Shown here piece by piece: positions 9,421 through 20,200 of a stretch of 22,446 bases of DNA. The first letter of the stretch is position 1. Every line of letters begins with the position of its first letter. The translations under genes were made by a program, and so were the position numbers. The DNA is from Phoronis ovalis. Its lineage: Eukaryota > Phoronida > Phoronidae. The stretch lies in contig JAOXYB010087940.1 in the NCBI GenBank assembly GCA_028565635.1, positions 1 to 22,446 on the forward strand, in the 5' to 3' direction. The notes beneath the pieces are model-generated. The model ran no database searches. It worked only from the letters and a program-made list of their open reading frames with translations, and was not told the DNA's origin.

Positions 9421-12390
9421 GCGATTTTGTATGTTATGTATCTGCTGTCATACTTGTCATACATGTAATACTACGTTTCCCTTTGACTGTTTAGTTCATG
9501 GTTCGCGTTAGGTCTATATTAGTATCTAGTATCTTTATGAAACGATGGAATCAACCCATTGCACTCCTCTTCGGGACTGATTCTGTGAAATTCTTCTCTG
9601 TACAATCTAAATACACATGTAACAAAAAACGCGTTACCAGTGTTCTCCTTGGATAAATTAAGTTAGTACATGCACAGTACTATTCTGAAGGTTAGACAGC
9701 GTTTTACGGAGTCAAATAGCAACTGTCTGTATATATATACATATATATATATATATATGTTTTGTTTTTCAATAGAGAATGTGAATTGTGTGCTCAAATT
9801 TCTCTAATTTTATATTTGGTAGCGGATGCATATATCCGTATACTGTACACTATTTTATTGGTTTTAACGAAAAACAACCATGGAAGATAGTATTTGTTAA
9901 TTAATAATTTGTTATAACCAGTCTTGTTTGACTGATCCTTAATTTGATGTTGAACTTTATGACATTTCAAGGCCAGGTTTCTGCAGTCTATATTATTTCT
10001 ATGTATTTATTTCTTGTGACGAAGCAATTTTAATCAGGAATTATTTTAATTAGGACCAAATTTAAAAAATCATTTTAGAAACATTTTGTATGTAATAACA
10101 ATAAAAGCAAAGCTCTTGCAATTTTGTATCACCGTATAATCAAGGCAATTAACATCTGTATGAAAAATATGTACATCAGTGTTACAGTAAATAAAAAATG
10201 CAGTTGACCTCATTATATATTGTTGCGTTTTAATTATATCAGGTTTTTCTGTGCTGATGTAGAATATCTGGGTACCGTTTTTATAATTATGTAGCATCCA
10301 TACACAATCATGGCTTGCCGTTTGAGGGTTTATCACAAACATATAAAGCAATCTTGCAGCATGTACCCGGCTAGAAATCACCTTGTTGACATTTAACCTA
10401 CATGTACAGTAGATTTTCCAAACGGTACGACGTCAGTAAAAAATACCTGGGTCACTCTCAATATAGATCAATGCAAGGGATTACTTTCAAATAATACAGA
10501 CGAGGAGGCTCAGCATGCACTTCAAAAACCCACCACTTTTCCACTAGACTAAACGAGTATAAACACCTTTCTGGACTAGAATGGTGAAAAATATACCAAA
10601 TCATGCGTATTGATCTGTATATATAAGGAGTGAAAACTAGGATTTTTTCAAAACCTAGTGTAAAGGCAGCATTAAAATCATTTATAGGATCTTCATATTT
10701 TTTACCTTCCACTAGGATTTGTTTTTATAAATAAAGTCCACTCCGCTTTTGATGCGTTTAATAAAATCAAAGATCATCGATGATTTGTCCGTGTTGTGGG
10801 TGAAACGTTTTCGCATTGTGAATAATTATATATTTATATGGTTTGTGGCGTAAACACTAAGGTTTACGCTTAAACTAATTAATATTATTAAGTTGTCCCC
10901 GTAAATATAAATAATTGAATTAAATATCAAATAATTAAAAAAATATTGCCTGAAATTAATTTTTCTTAGAATTTATAGAATTAAATTTTGGTTTCTCTCT
11001 AATATAACTTTCCCGGTCCCGCACTCCAACAGAAAGGCTTAACACGTGACAGTTAAGAATTTTTAAAATGACCCCCTAAATACTGATTTTCCCTTAATTT
11101 AGTATCACTATTTTCGCGAAAACAAGGATATTTTGCACTCTTTAGGTTTTTAAGGAGACAAAAATAAATCTGTACCCTTTCTACGTGTTACTGAATTATT
11201 AAGTACAGTCGATGAAAGTAAGGTTAATAAACATGAACCCGACAATTCAAGAACAAAGTTTTTCCCATACTGTTTTACTCGTTTATAGTATGAATCTGGT
11301 CATGGTTCCCTCTACATATCTTATTTTTGATTTTCAAGGATTCATTTTCTAAAATCTACCTTTTTTCAAAATAACACCCCCGATTTCAGGGGATTTCATA
11401 ACGATCATGCGGTCCCATATCATGCGGGGATATGATCGGGATAACTTTAATTTACACATATAATATTATTCAGATTTTTATAAGCTAAGTTTTACTGGTA
11501 CGTCATCTATACTATTTTCTCTATCTCATATGTGCCGCTTCTATTCTTGCATCATGTTGTGTAACTATCATGCACGCAATCTAGGCATTTCGATAACTTT
11601 ATAACAATGTTCTTTTTGTAAAACATGCAGGAAAATATCAGTAAGTTACGTACCACAATGACAAAAAAGGAAACTAGAAAGAATATTGGAGCTAATATAT
11701 AGTTATAACGTGTTCGTATTATAACATATCCGCGTAGGTCACCTTGCATGAAAGAACTAAAAGCGACCCTCTCACCACTTTATGTACAGGTATCCCTCAT
11801 TTCTCCTTGTGCAGATTATGTGTGGATCAATTTTATTGAATACAATTAAAGAAATCATAATTTCTAAATATCATTTTTTATCGAAAACTGTAGGATTATT
11901 CCGATGAGGGTTAGCTTTCATAATAGACTTGATTGATTTCCAGTGTTTTCGGCAAGTTGGCAAACAATCATAGCAAAAACGTTTGTCCCTGATAAAAAAT
12001 ATTGTTACAGGTTAGACATATAAAAAAATCCTATAATTGAAAATTTAGATTTTTTGTAATAAAAAAGTGATAGATGGGTCAGGGAGGTTCGGATACACAC
12101 ACCGGCGTACACCGTCATGTACCGCACTGCACGCGGTTAATTAAAACACATGGTGACTACATGCGGTAAACATCAACTGGACAATTAATAACGACATGCT
12201 GCATCAATCACAATTTTATTTATCTCTGCTATAAGATTGGTTTGTGCGTATTAGCATACGAAAATAATTTTTAATTTCTTGTTACATTGAAACATTTCAT
12301 AAAACCTTTAAAGAAGGGTTACCTATCTATAATTGGAGTTACATGTTTAACCCAGGAGATCCTTGATTTTAATGTCTATAAGATATAACT
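9421..12390. other. Intergenic, no gene recognised
   Basis: About 3 kb of AT-rich sequence. AATAAA hexamers occur at 10100, 10190 and 10760. The longest open frame that is not obviously low-complexity is on the minus strand at 10458-10712 (84 codons, starts MEGKKYED), which I cannot assign to a family. It contains the small inverted pair CCTAGTG / CACTAGG near 10655 and 10712. Around 11405-11440 the 9-mer ATCATGCGG occurs close to partial palindromes. No RNA gene was recognised. Confidence 0.5.
9730..9759. repeat. (TA)n microsatellite
   Basis: An interrupted TA dinucleotide run in the intergenic region, about 470 bp after the gene A stop. Confidence 0.9.
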
Positions 12391-12500
12391 CAATAAAAGA
12401 TTCCCAGTACTATTTTAAGTATTCTAAATACTAATAGTACCTCTAAGTAGTACCTCTAAATACTAATTAAAACAATCCTAGTATTATGAATCTTTTATTG
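12391..12500. repeat. Small inverted-repeat element, about 110 bp
   Basis: The ends are perfect 13-bp inverted repeats: 12391-12403 (CAATAAAAGATTC) against 12488-12500 (GAATCTTTTATTG). A further weaker pairing of CAGTACTA with TAGTATTA lies just inside. The middle holds a direct duplication of GTACCTCTAA at about 12438 and 12450 and several TACTAA blocks. It may be a tiny MITE or a hairpin-forming element. No target duplication is clear. Confidence 0.55.
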
Positions 12501-12533
12501 TTTAAAAACAGCGAAAATTTTTGTTTGAAAACA

Positions 12534-12573
12534 ATCTGTAATCTGTAATCTGTAATCTGTAATCTGTAATCTG
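12534..12573. repeat. 7-bp tandem repeat (ATCTGTA)n
   Basis: Five perfect copies of ATCTGTA followed by a partial ATCTG. It lies 34 bp after the inverted-repeat element and about 115 bp before the heat-shock-element-like site. Confidence 0.95.
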
Positions 12574-12687
12574 GGTTATATTTGTGATGCGAGTGTTGGG
12601 GGAGTGTTGACGCTTTTCAATGTGGCAATATTAAATAATTATTTAGCTCCTAGGAATATATTGAACCGTCTAGTTAGCATTTTCTAC

Positions 12688-12702
12688 CTTCTAGAAGTTT
12701 CT
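12688..12702 (+). promoter_or_regulatory. Heat-shock element (three-unit HSE consensus)
   Basis: TTC at 12689, GAA at 12694 and TTC at 12699 give a perfect nTTCnnGAAnnTTCn, the binding site of heat-shock factor trimers. It is 50 bp upstream of a TATAAAAG box, a spacing like that of stress-inducible promoters. Function is inferred from the motif and spacing only. Confidence 0.5.
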
Positions 12703-12751
12703 AGCATGTGTATAACTCGTAGTAATCATATTTAGCGTCTAACTATTATTG

Positions 12752-12782
12752 TATAAAAGTCGATTGTTACTAAGTTCAGTAT
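12752..12782 (+). promoter_or_regulatory. TATA box plus initiator (possible core promoter)
   Basis: TATAAAAG at 12752-12759 is followed by TTCAGT at 12775-12780. Its A at 12778 is 26 bp after the TATA start, the usual TATA-to-start distance. ATG follows directly at 12781 but opens only an 18-codon frame. Together with the HSE upstream this reads as an inducible core promoter on the plus strand. Confidence 0.42.
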
Positions 12783-13110
12783 GGCAGCATCTTTGCATAC
12801 CAGAAAAAAGTGGGGTGAATTGTACCTAATTTGTTAGGAGTGATTAAAATATGTTGTTTTGTTTAATTTGAATTGACTAGTATCTGTTATAAATAACTGC
12901 TAAACAGGAATCCATTTAATTTGATCAAATGAAACTATTATCGTGCAGTGTAATAGTAATTAACAAATTTATTTATTTAAGCAATTTAAGTTTTTAGTTT
13001 TAGACTACAGATAGTAGTAGTCAGTATAAACTTTATGTATTCGCTAGATTTGCAATATGGTGTATTTATGTAATATGGTATACTGTGCTAATAAACTGAT
13101 TATATTCCAC
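12778..13110 (+). ncRNA. Hypothetical short transcript from the HSE/TATA promoter
   Basis: If transcription starts at the initiator A, the first AATAAA on the plus strand is at 13090-13095, followed by a T/G-rich stretch (TTCTGTGTATCTTTG). This would give an RNA of roughly 330 nt. The first ATG (12781) encodes just 18 residues (MAASLHTRKKWGELYLIC), and no longer conserved-looking frame was seen. It could also be the 5' exon of something longer or a remnant of a mobile element. This is a speculative call. Confidence 0.2.
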
Positions 13111-15200
13111 GATTCTGTGTATCTTTGCTTATCATTAATACTCCAGCTTGATAGACCGATAACTGCAAATTGTTTGAATATTAATTTTGGTTGAAACTGC
13201 ACGTTTTATTTTTTGTAAATTAACTATTTGCATTATTTTTTATGTAAATGTAATGCTCGACAGACATATACATATTTATCTAATCCAATCTCGGTGACGT
13301 TTTTGGTAATATATGATCATTATACGTCTGCAATAATAACATTCTTTGCCAAAACATTTAATGGTGCAATGCTGTCTTATCGAGTTAATCATCTATTTTA
13401 CAAGAACATGCTAAGTCATTGTTGCCTGTCTTTTGTCTAAAAATTCCACAGCATTTCTCAAAATGGTTTTACATACATCCATTATTTATAATTTCTCTTA
13501 GACAGTGAAAAATATCCGTCAGTAACGATACAATAGTCTATCTATGTAATGACATTTTGACTTGGATTGTCATTGCCTGTCATTTTTGTAACTATTGCAT
13601 TTATACAAATGTTTCATGCAAGATATCTATATCATTATTATTTTTCAATTTTGACAGAATAAATTCTGAAATAAACGAATCATTTCCCTTTGCATTTGAC
13701 TAGGAGTCCACCTGGTGAGCAAACTGTGTTACTACTTGAAACTCCCTTTCAAATTGTTTAACATTTATTTTTCAAATGAACAATTCATATTACATCTATC
13801 AAAGGAAATAAGTGATTTCTTTTGTTTTTTTGATAATGCAGTGTTACTGTCCAACGTTAAATGACGCTAAATACCAAGAAAGCGATCAAGCCTGAAAGTT
13901 ATGCACTTGACCTAAAGCAGCAGCGCATAAACCATTTTTTATTTTGCTTGCATTTGAAAGACTGTCAGAGCATATTCTTAATAGTTATAATGGAGACTAC
14001 ACAGAGTAGACTCACGTGCTTTTTCCAAGAATATGTAGATACAATAATGGTGGTACATCTGGTACAGTTTCGTAACTGACTGGGTCAAAGAATAGCGGTG
14101 TTATGTGTTAGAACATGTCAATGTAGTGTCGTGCACAGTAAGTGACTGCTTTGTACAGATATGACTCTGACGTACATCTGTCATTGTGACTGGAAACATC
14201 TGAAACCTCTACACTTTAGCTGAACAATGTAAGCAATATATAACTGTTTACATAAATTAATGTAGTAATTGCCATCTCCTTAATTACCTAGTAAATGTTG
14301 TATAAATACAAAGCACGAGTAGTTTTCCATATAAATATGGGCTCTGAATTTGCATACAATAGCTACGGGCTCGTACAAAGAAAAATGTTAACAAAAGTAA
14401 TCATACATCGTTCTTGCATCTGACTACGACGGTTTCATCGTTCAGGGTTTGTTGAAGTATCAAAACGTACTACGGATGCATGAAAACTTTTTTTTAGTTA
14501 TGTTTAAACACTATACTAATTTTCATAATACGTATGTGCAATTATTTTTGACGCATAATTCCCATTTTTATAAATTATATCTCCGTTAACTGATTATGAC
14601 ACATGAAGGAGACTGCATATTTATCTTTACCTCTTAACATTCGTTGAAAAACATTTAAATTGGACTTGTTGAAAATATTTTGGGTTATTTCATAATTTAT
14701 ATTTTAATAAACGATAAGATAAATAATTTCAGGTTATGCTTAAAAATTTTTTTTTTTTTGCTCTGGATGCATGTTCTGAGATTCATGTATTTGTAGTTAA
14801 AAAGTGTAAACTATTACACAATAAAACAATGTATAGTATAATTACCAGGCCATGCAGTGACGAGCATTCTCCACTAAGTTAAAACACAAGTATAAGACAA
14901 ATGATTATTGAGACATCACAATAATAATAATAATAATAATAATGAGACTGCACCTGCAATACTTAGAAAGTCATTCACTGGTTGTAGCGAGTCACATTAA
15001 TTACTGCAAAGGAACAATTCCACATAACAACATTATTAATTATCTAAAACTAACCATAATGTTCTCGTTAATTTTTGCATTACTGAAACATTATCTGTTA
15101 AGGTTTTACATAACAGCACCGTCCTTAGAGGGATATCGTTGTATAATTCTCATTCGACCTGTTGCGTTGATTTTATGGCATGAAATATGCAGGGGGTGTC
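13111..15200. other. Intergenic, no gene recognised
   Basis: AT-rich sequence upstream of gene B. Open frames at 13228, 13861 and 14942 have no domain features and look like chance. It contains a T run at about 14747-14759 and an AAT microsatellite ending at 14943. No tRNA, rRNA or repeat with clear termini was found. Confidence 0.5.
14920..14943. repeat. (AAT)n microsatellite
   Basis: About eight copies of a TAA/AAT trinucleotide, some 410 bp upstream of the gene B start codon. Confidence 0.95.
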
Positions 15201-15210
15201 TTAACCGTGA

Positions 15211-15218
15211 TGACGTCA
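15211..15218. promoter_or_regulatory. Palindromic CRE (TGACGTCA) of gene B
   Basis: A perfect 8-bp cAMP-response element, the binding site of CREB/ATF bZIP factors. It is 38 bp before the TATA box and 136 bp before the start codon. Its position close to a core promoter makes it more credible than an isolated match. Confidence 0.5.
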
Positions 15219-15255
15219 TTTGAGAAATGAGTTTTCCTATGCATAATCTGCTGGT

Positions 15256-15263
15256 TATATATA
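15256..15263 (+). promoter_or_regulatory. Candidate TATA box of gene B
   Basis: TATATATA lies 91 bp upstream of the ATG at 15354. A start about 30 bp downstream (near 15287) would leave a 5' UTR of about 65 nt without an upstream ATG. TA-rich runs are common in this DNA, so support comes from position and the nearby CRE. Confidence 0.45.
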
Positions 15264-15353
15264 TGTGCTCGAATTTGTTAAATTTCCATTAATTTGGACA
15301 CCAGTAAGGCCCCAAAACGCTGGGTAGTTCACAGGATAACCATTTTCCGAACC

Positions 15354-17240
15354 ATGCCGAAACTGCGTTTTTTGCCAGTGTTTTTGATATTGATGTTTAT
15401 AGCATCTTCTATCAGCACTCCACTGAAGAATGGAAATGAACTTTCAAGGCGCATTGAACAGGTAAGCACATTTTAAGCACACAACTAGGTGTATTTTTCT
15501 CTTTTTCCACTGAAAGTGAAAATGGACGTATTATATATTATACCAACTGAAGTAATCATTGTATAACGGGAAGCAAATGTTTCAGGAATCAGACTTGTTA
15601 AAACAGAAAGAATTATGTTTTCATCTAAAAGTTATGTAATAATTTAATCTCCCTCCCTCCTACAGTCTCCCTCCTCCGTTCATTAAAACTGGTGTTCCAT
15701 GAAATAATTGGAAAATAATTGTACATTTAATATATACTAAGCCGTTCTTGTCGATTTTGTACAGGGTTAAAATCACCATGGTCTCCCTAACAAGGCATTA
15801 AAAGGTGAACTCAGTAAAAATCATGATTATGATATGAACTGATTGTGACATGCACCTAAATTAATGTTTTAATATATTTTTCTATATAACCGAATATAAA
15901 TTCAGCAAAATCCCGGGATCGTGAATGTCCTTAAGTATAGTCGGGATCGCGACCAACCTACATCCACAGTGATGGGCAAGCTGAGCTGTCCAATTAACTT
16001 CCCTTTTCGCTTTGCCTCTCATATTGTCAATATTATACTGTCAATTGTACTGTAGGTGCTCCATTATTTTTTTAGATCGAGCGAGGTTTGCAGGATACAT
16101 CCGAAAGGAAAAGTCACCACATGTTGTCTGGCGGGAAGATAATGGCTGTAGGTATTACTGTTCATAATTCATTACCGTGTAACCATGTTTAATTATACAA
16201 TTACGTATCTATAATATACAATAACACAAGCAAATTAAACTGTAGCGGTTAGAATTATCCCTAAATTATCTTAGGCATTATTACATATCCTCTTCAAAGG
16301 TATCTGTCTTAAGTGACAGAATATGAATTTGTAAATTCAGAAAGTTCTTGCATACAATTTCCCTTTACTGAAAAAGTGTTGAACGCGTCGAGAAAATTAC
16401 TTTCCTGTTAAGAACAATCTGATTGCCAAAATGCATAAAGGGTAGTAACTGTTAGTAATTCCTAAGGAGAGAATAAACATAGGGGTTACGGGTTGAAAAT
16501 GTTCATGCTTAAATAAACGGTTGGATGCTAAAAATAGTCGTTTTCTGTAGTATTTTTTATCGTGAGCAAAATGTACCATTTCAGCCTAAACAGTTAGAAG
16601 AAGATGAATATACGGGTGAAACTATTGAAAACATGTTTGCCGACATGAATCCGGATCCAAGAATGTTAGGTGACATTGAGCTGTCAGAACAAGAAATGGA
16701 GGATTTAGGCATTGGGGTATTGTAGTTCAAGTAATGTGTTATGTACACAATTTTTGTGCCAGGAGTCTGCAATATAACTATATATAACTAGAAATGCGTG
16801 TTGGTGTATTATTTTCTGTACTCTGTTAATACATGTAATATTTAGTAAAAGTAAATTCATTAAACTGCACGTGCCTCCATCATGACGCATAGTGGCCGAA
16901 ATTCTAATTCCATTTTTCCACATTACTAAACCGCAAATGTACCATGTGAAATCACCGCTTTACAGGAAGGGAATAACTCCATAAGCGGCATCAAGCGGAT
17001 TACCCCGTGTTCTGAAAATATCTTTCATTGTCCAATTGTAAACTGAGGGCAAATTTGCAGCTTGCAAAGCAAACCACAGACGTCAGAATGGGAAAAATTC
17101 TTTTATGTATTGTTTATTGATTTTGTCGTAATTTCATTTTTAGTCTAACCGGCGTAAACGAAAGGTAAACAGTTTTCTATCCAAGCGATGGCCAGACCGT
17201 ATTGTGGCTTTCGAATTCAGCAAGGAATATCCCTTCACTA
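15354..17240 (+). other. Gene B signal peptide, propeptide and maturation-site exons
   Basis: Four exons, the first three in phase 0. Exon 1 (36 codons) is the signal peptide. Exon 2 (24 codons) and exon 3 (44 codons) form an acidic propeptide with FADMNPDPRMLGDIELSEQE, where the Asp after Gly corresponds to the zinc-binding Asp of the astacin FxGD switch but Phe is replaced by Met. Exon 4 has SNRRKRKVNS, a basic furin-type site, then KRWPDRIVAFEF, the usual start of the mature domain. Donors at 16148 (GTAGGT) and 16717 (GTATTG) are weaker than the others. The exon 2-3 junction is chosen because it keeps the frame. Confidence 0.82.
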
Positions 17241-20200
17241 GTAAGGAATCGTTTCTGTAAATAGCAACTAGTCTAATCATAATATGTCAAAGCAATTCAA
17301 ATTTACACATGACCTAAGCCAATCAAAAAATTACCGTTCGCTGGAAAATGGTTCTGGCAAAATTTATCCATATCCCGCATCAAACAATTCAACCACAAAC
17401 TAAGCAATATGGTAAAAAATGCATTCATTTATTTACAATCAAATTTTGGTTTTGTACCCATACATATATCACATTTATTACTTCACTGTGTAATAGTTGT
17501 AAGCATTTCATTGTTCACTTCAGCAATTTTAAACAGTTGTCAATAAAATAGTTGAGATAATCTGTAAAAATTCACAAACTTACATATTACCTAGATTATA
17601 AAGTATACAAAGAAATCCCCGAGCCGGGTGGACTTATACAGTGGTCGGGAAAACAACTCTTAACAAGTAGTCCACAGGGACATGAAAAACCCCCCTGAAC
17701 AGGTCCAATCTCAAAAATGGTATTCTATCCAAGACGGAAATGTTTCGACAAGCAAAGATAAGGTCTACTTTTTCGTCCTTAACCGCCACTGGACATCACC
17801 ATCCCCCTGATAAAGGCTTTACAAATAATCAAACCCTAAGCAAGACCAGAATCAAAAACTAATCCTTTTTGCTAAAAACTGTCGATTTTCGTATTCCAAA
17901 CTCGTAACCCTTAAACATGCACTCTTTTCACATTATATCTGGGTACCCCCAGGAGAAAAATCAGAATAAATTATTTTCAGTCAGTAACTTTCATATAAGA
18001 ATGAATGTTAATTTGATGATATGTCGATTCTGTGTAATGATTAACATAAATATAGTTTCGTCTTTTACTGAATCTTACATATTTACACGAGCTGTCGATC
18101 TCATAAAAGAAACATGACATATCATAGTTAGAACACCTAGTAGGCCGATAATGAATAGCGACATTTGATAGGATGAATTGATCATGTGACCTCTTCCCAA
18201 AAGTTATGAAAAGACTGGTGAAGATCACACGATAGGACCGAAAGCTCTTATATAAAAAATGTAAGATTCAATTTAGACTAAATTATATTTATATTAGTAG
18301 CTTTCAATTGTTTTAATTAACTAAGTTGTCAAAAAGATGTATCTGCTGCCATTGACATAGGTACACTCTACCAGCTGATACCGTTAGATATTATCATCAA
18401 TACGCACAATAAAAAATATAATATTAAACTTTTGATTCCTGCTATTAAGTAAATTCCCTTTTGTTTATCTGTATTTTAGTCGCACCTGATGTAGCTAAAG
18501 CTAAAATCTTAGATGCAATACAACATTGGGAAAGTAATACATGTCTAAGGTTTGTGGAAAAATCCCATCTTAACCTTGGACCTGACGACCCTTATGTGTC
18601 CATCGGCAACAAGCCCACAGGGTAAGTATAGTGATGTCGATCATATTTTTTTCTGCTGGCATTTGTTGTACCGATCTGTATCTGCATATATCGAATCCTT
18701 ACAGGAATCGTAAATATATTTAGCTTTAGACATTTTTTTAATTCCGTTGCAATTTCAATTTGAAGTTTTTTCCCCGCCTTTTTAAAAGTTGTTTATATCT
18801 ATTACAACCTTAATTCTCATTATGAAAGTTGCATACAATGTAAAATATGTAAATTTGTTATTTTAATTTGATCATTATAGGTGTTCCTCGCGCATTGGAT
18901 ATTCAGATCCTGGTCAATTTATTTCGTTGAGGGAACAGCGAGAAACAAGTAGCGGTCGCATTGCAACATGCCTGGTTGTAAGTTAAACATAAATGGCATT
19001 TAACAATATAGTTAAATGAATCGTACTTCTATACCGTATTCTTTATACTGGATAGAAATATGATAAAATATAGAAATAATAATAGAAACATTAGCCCACT
19101 GCATTTCTAGATGGAATAAATAGAAGTGACAACAAAATCTACCTGTAGTTAGGACTCCAGAGAATTGTATTCTTACGGTCGAAAATTGTCACTACAATGT
19201 GCATGAATAACGGAAAGAAAATGATAACAATATTCAACGAAGTCTGTCATTCAAAAGTTGTCCATGCTTGCTAGACGAACGGCTGATGAGTGTCCAACGA
19301 ATTGGGTCCGCATAAAACGATTTAAGTGAATGAAAAACAAGTGTACGTGATAGTGGGTGGATGTTAGGTAGCCCTGGAGGAGATGGCTCAACAGTTTGAT
19401 TGTTAAATAAAATTGATTCTTGCATTGTAATATTTTTAAATAGTGAAAATGTATCTAATTGGTTTTACTTGACTTGGCTGTTGAATAATGAATACAAGCT
19501 AGCTAAAAACATGTTACTTATGAAGACAGGAGTTTATAGGTCTGATGTGATTGGTCAAGTACATGGATAGGTTTTTATTTATATAATCGAATTTTTTAAA
19601 AAATGAATTTTTATGACCTTTTTTAGAAAGGCATTATTGCTCATGAGATTGGACATGCAATTGGATTCAATCACGAACAGTCTAGAACTGACAGAGAGAG
19701 GTTCGTCGAAATTCTTCCTGAAAACATTCGTTCGGGCAGAGAACGTAACTTTGAAATTAGAACTCTTAGCATAAATTATGAACGTTATGATATACAAAGC
19801 GACATGCATTATGGGTTACGGGTAAGTACATTTTTGTAGAATATATGTATAGTTTTGAGCGTAACCTGAAAAGAAAAAATAGAAGTCGAAATACTATAAT
19901 GTTTATTGCAAAAAATGTTATTATATTATTTGGCACATATTATTTATACTTTATACAGACACAAGTATAATATATTTTGAAAGTATACACATCAAAAATT
20001 CTAAATCTGTCTGTAATTTATTCTTCTCTGATTAGATCATGTGACTTGTATTGTAACCATTTTGGAAACAGAAACATTTTACTTTGCTCAAAAGAAAATG
20101 TTTAAAGTGTATAGATCAGAAAAAGAGCAAAGAAGAAGCGACGAAACTTTGAAAATTCATATTTTTTGAACAAAGTAAAATTTCAAAAACCTAAGCCAGT

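Noticed and set aside
13861-14079. 72-codon plus-strand open frame in the intergenic region
   Set aside because: No motif, signal or splice context supporting a gene; expected by chance in this length of DNA.
14942-15223. 93-codon plus-strand open frame just upstream of gene B
   Set aside because: It begins at the AAT microsatellite and runs over the CRE; no domain, and better explained as promoter-region DNA.
15294-15353. Upstream extension of gene B exon 1 to a TTG at 15294
   Set aside because: TTG is not a normal start in animals; ATG at 15354 has A at -3 and directly precedes a hydrophobic signal peptide.
10423-17085. Other GACGTCAG half-CRE matches (near 10429 and 17080)
   Set aside because: Not full palindromes and not near a core promoter; likely chance.
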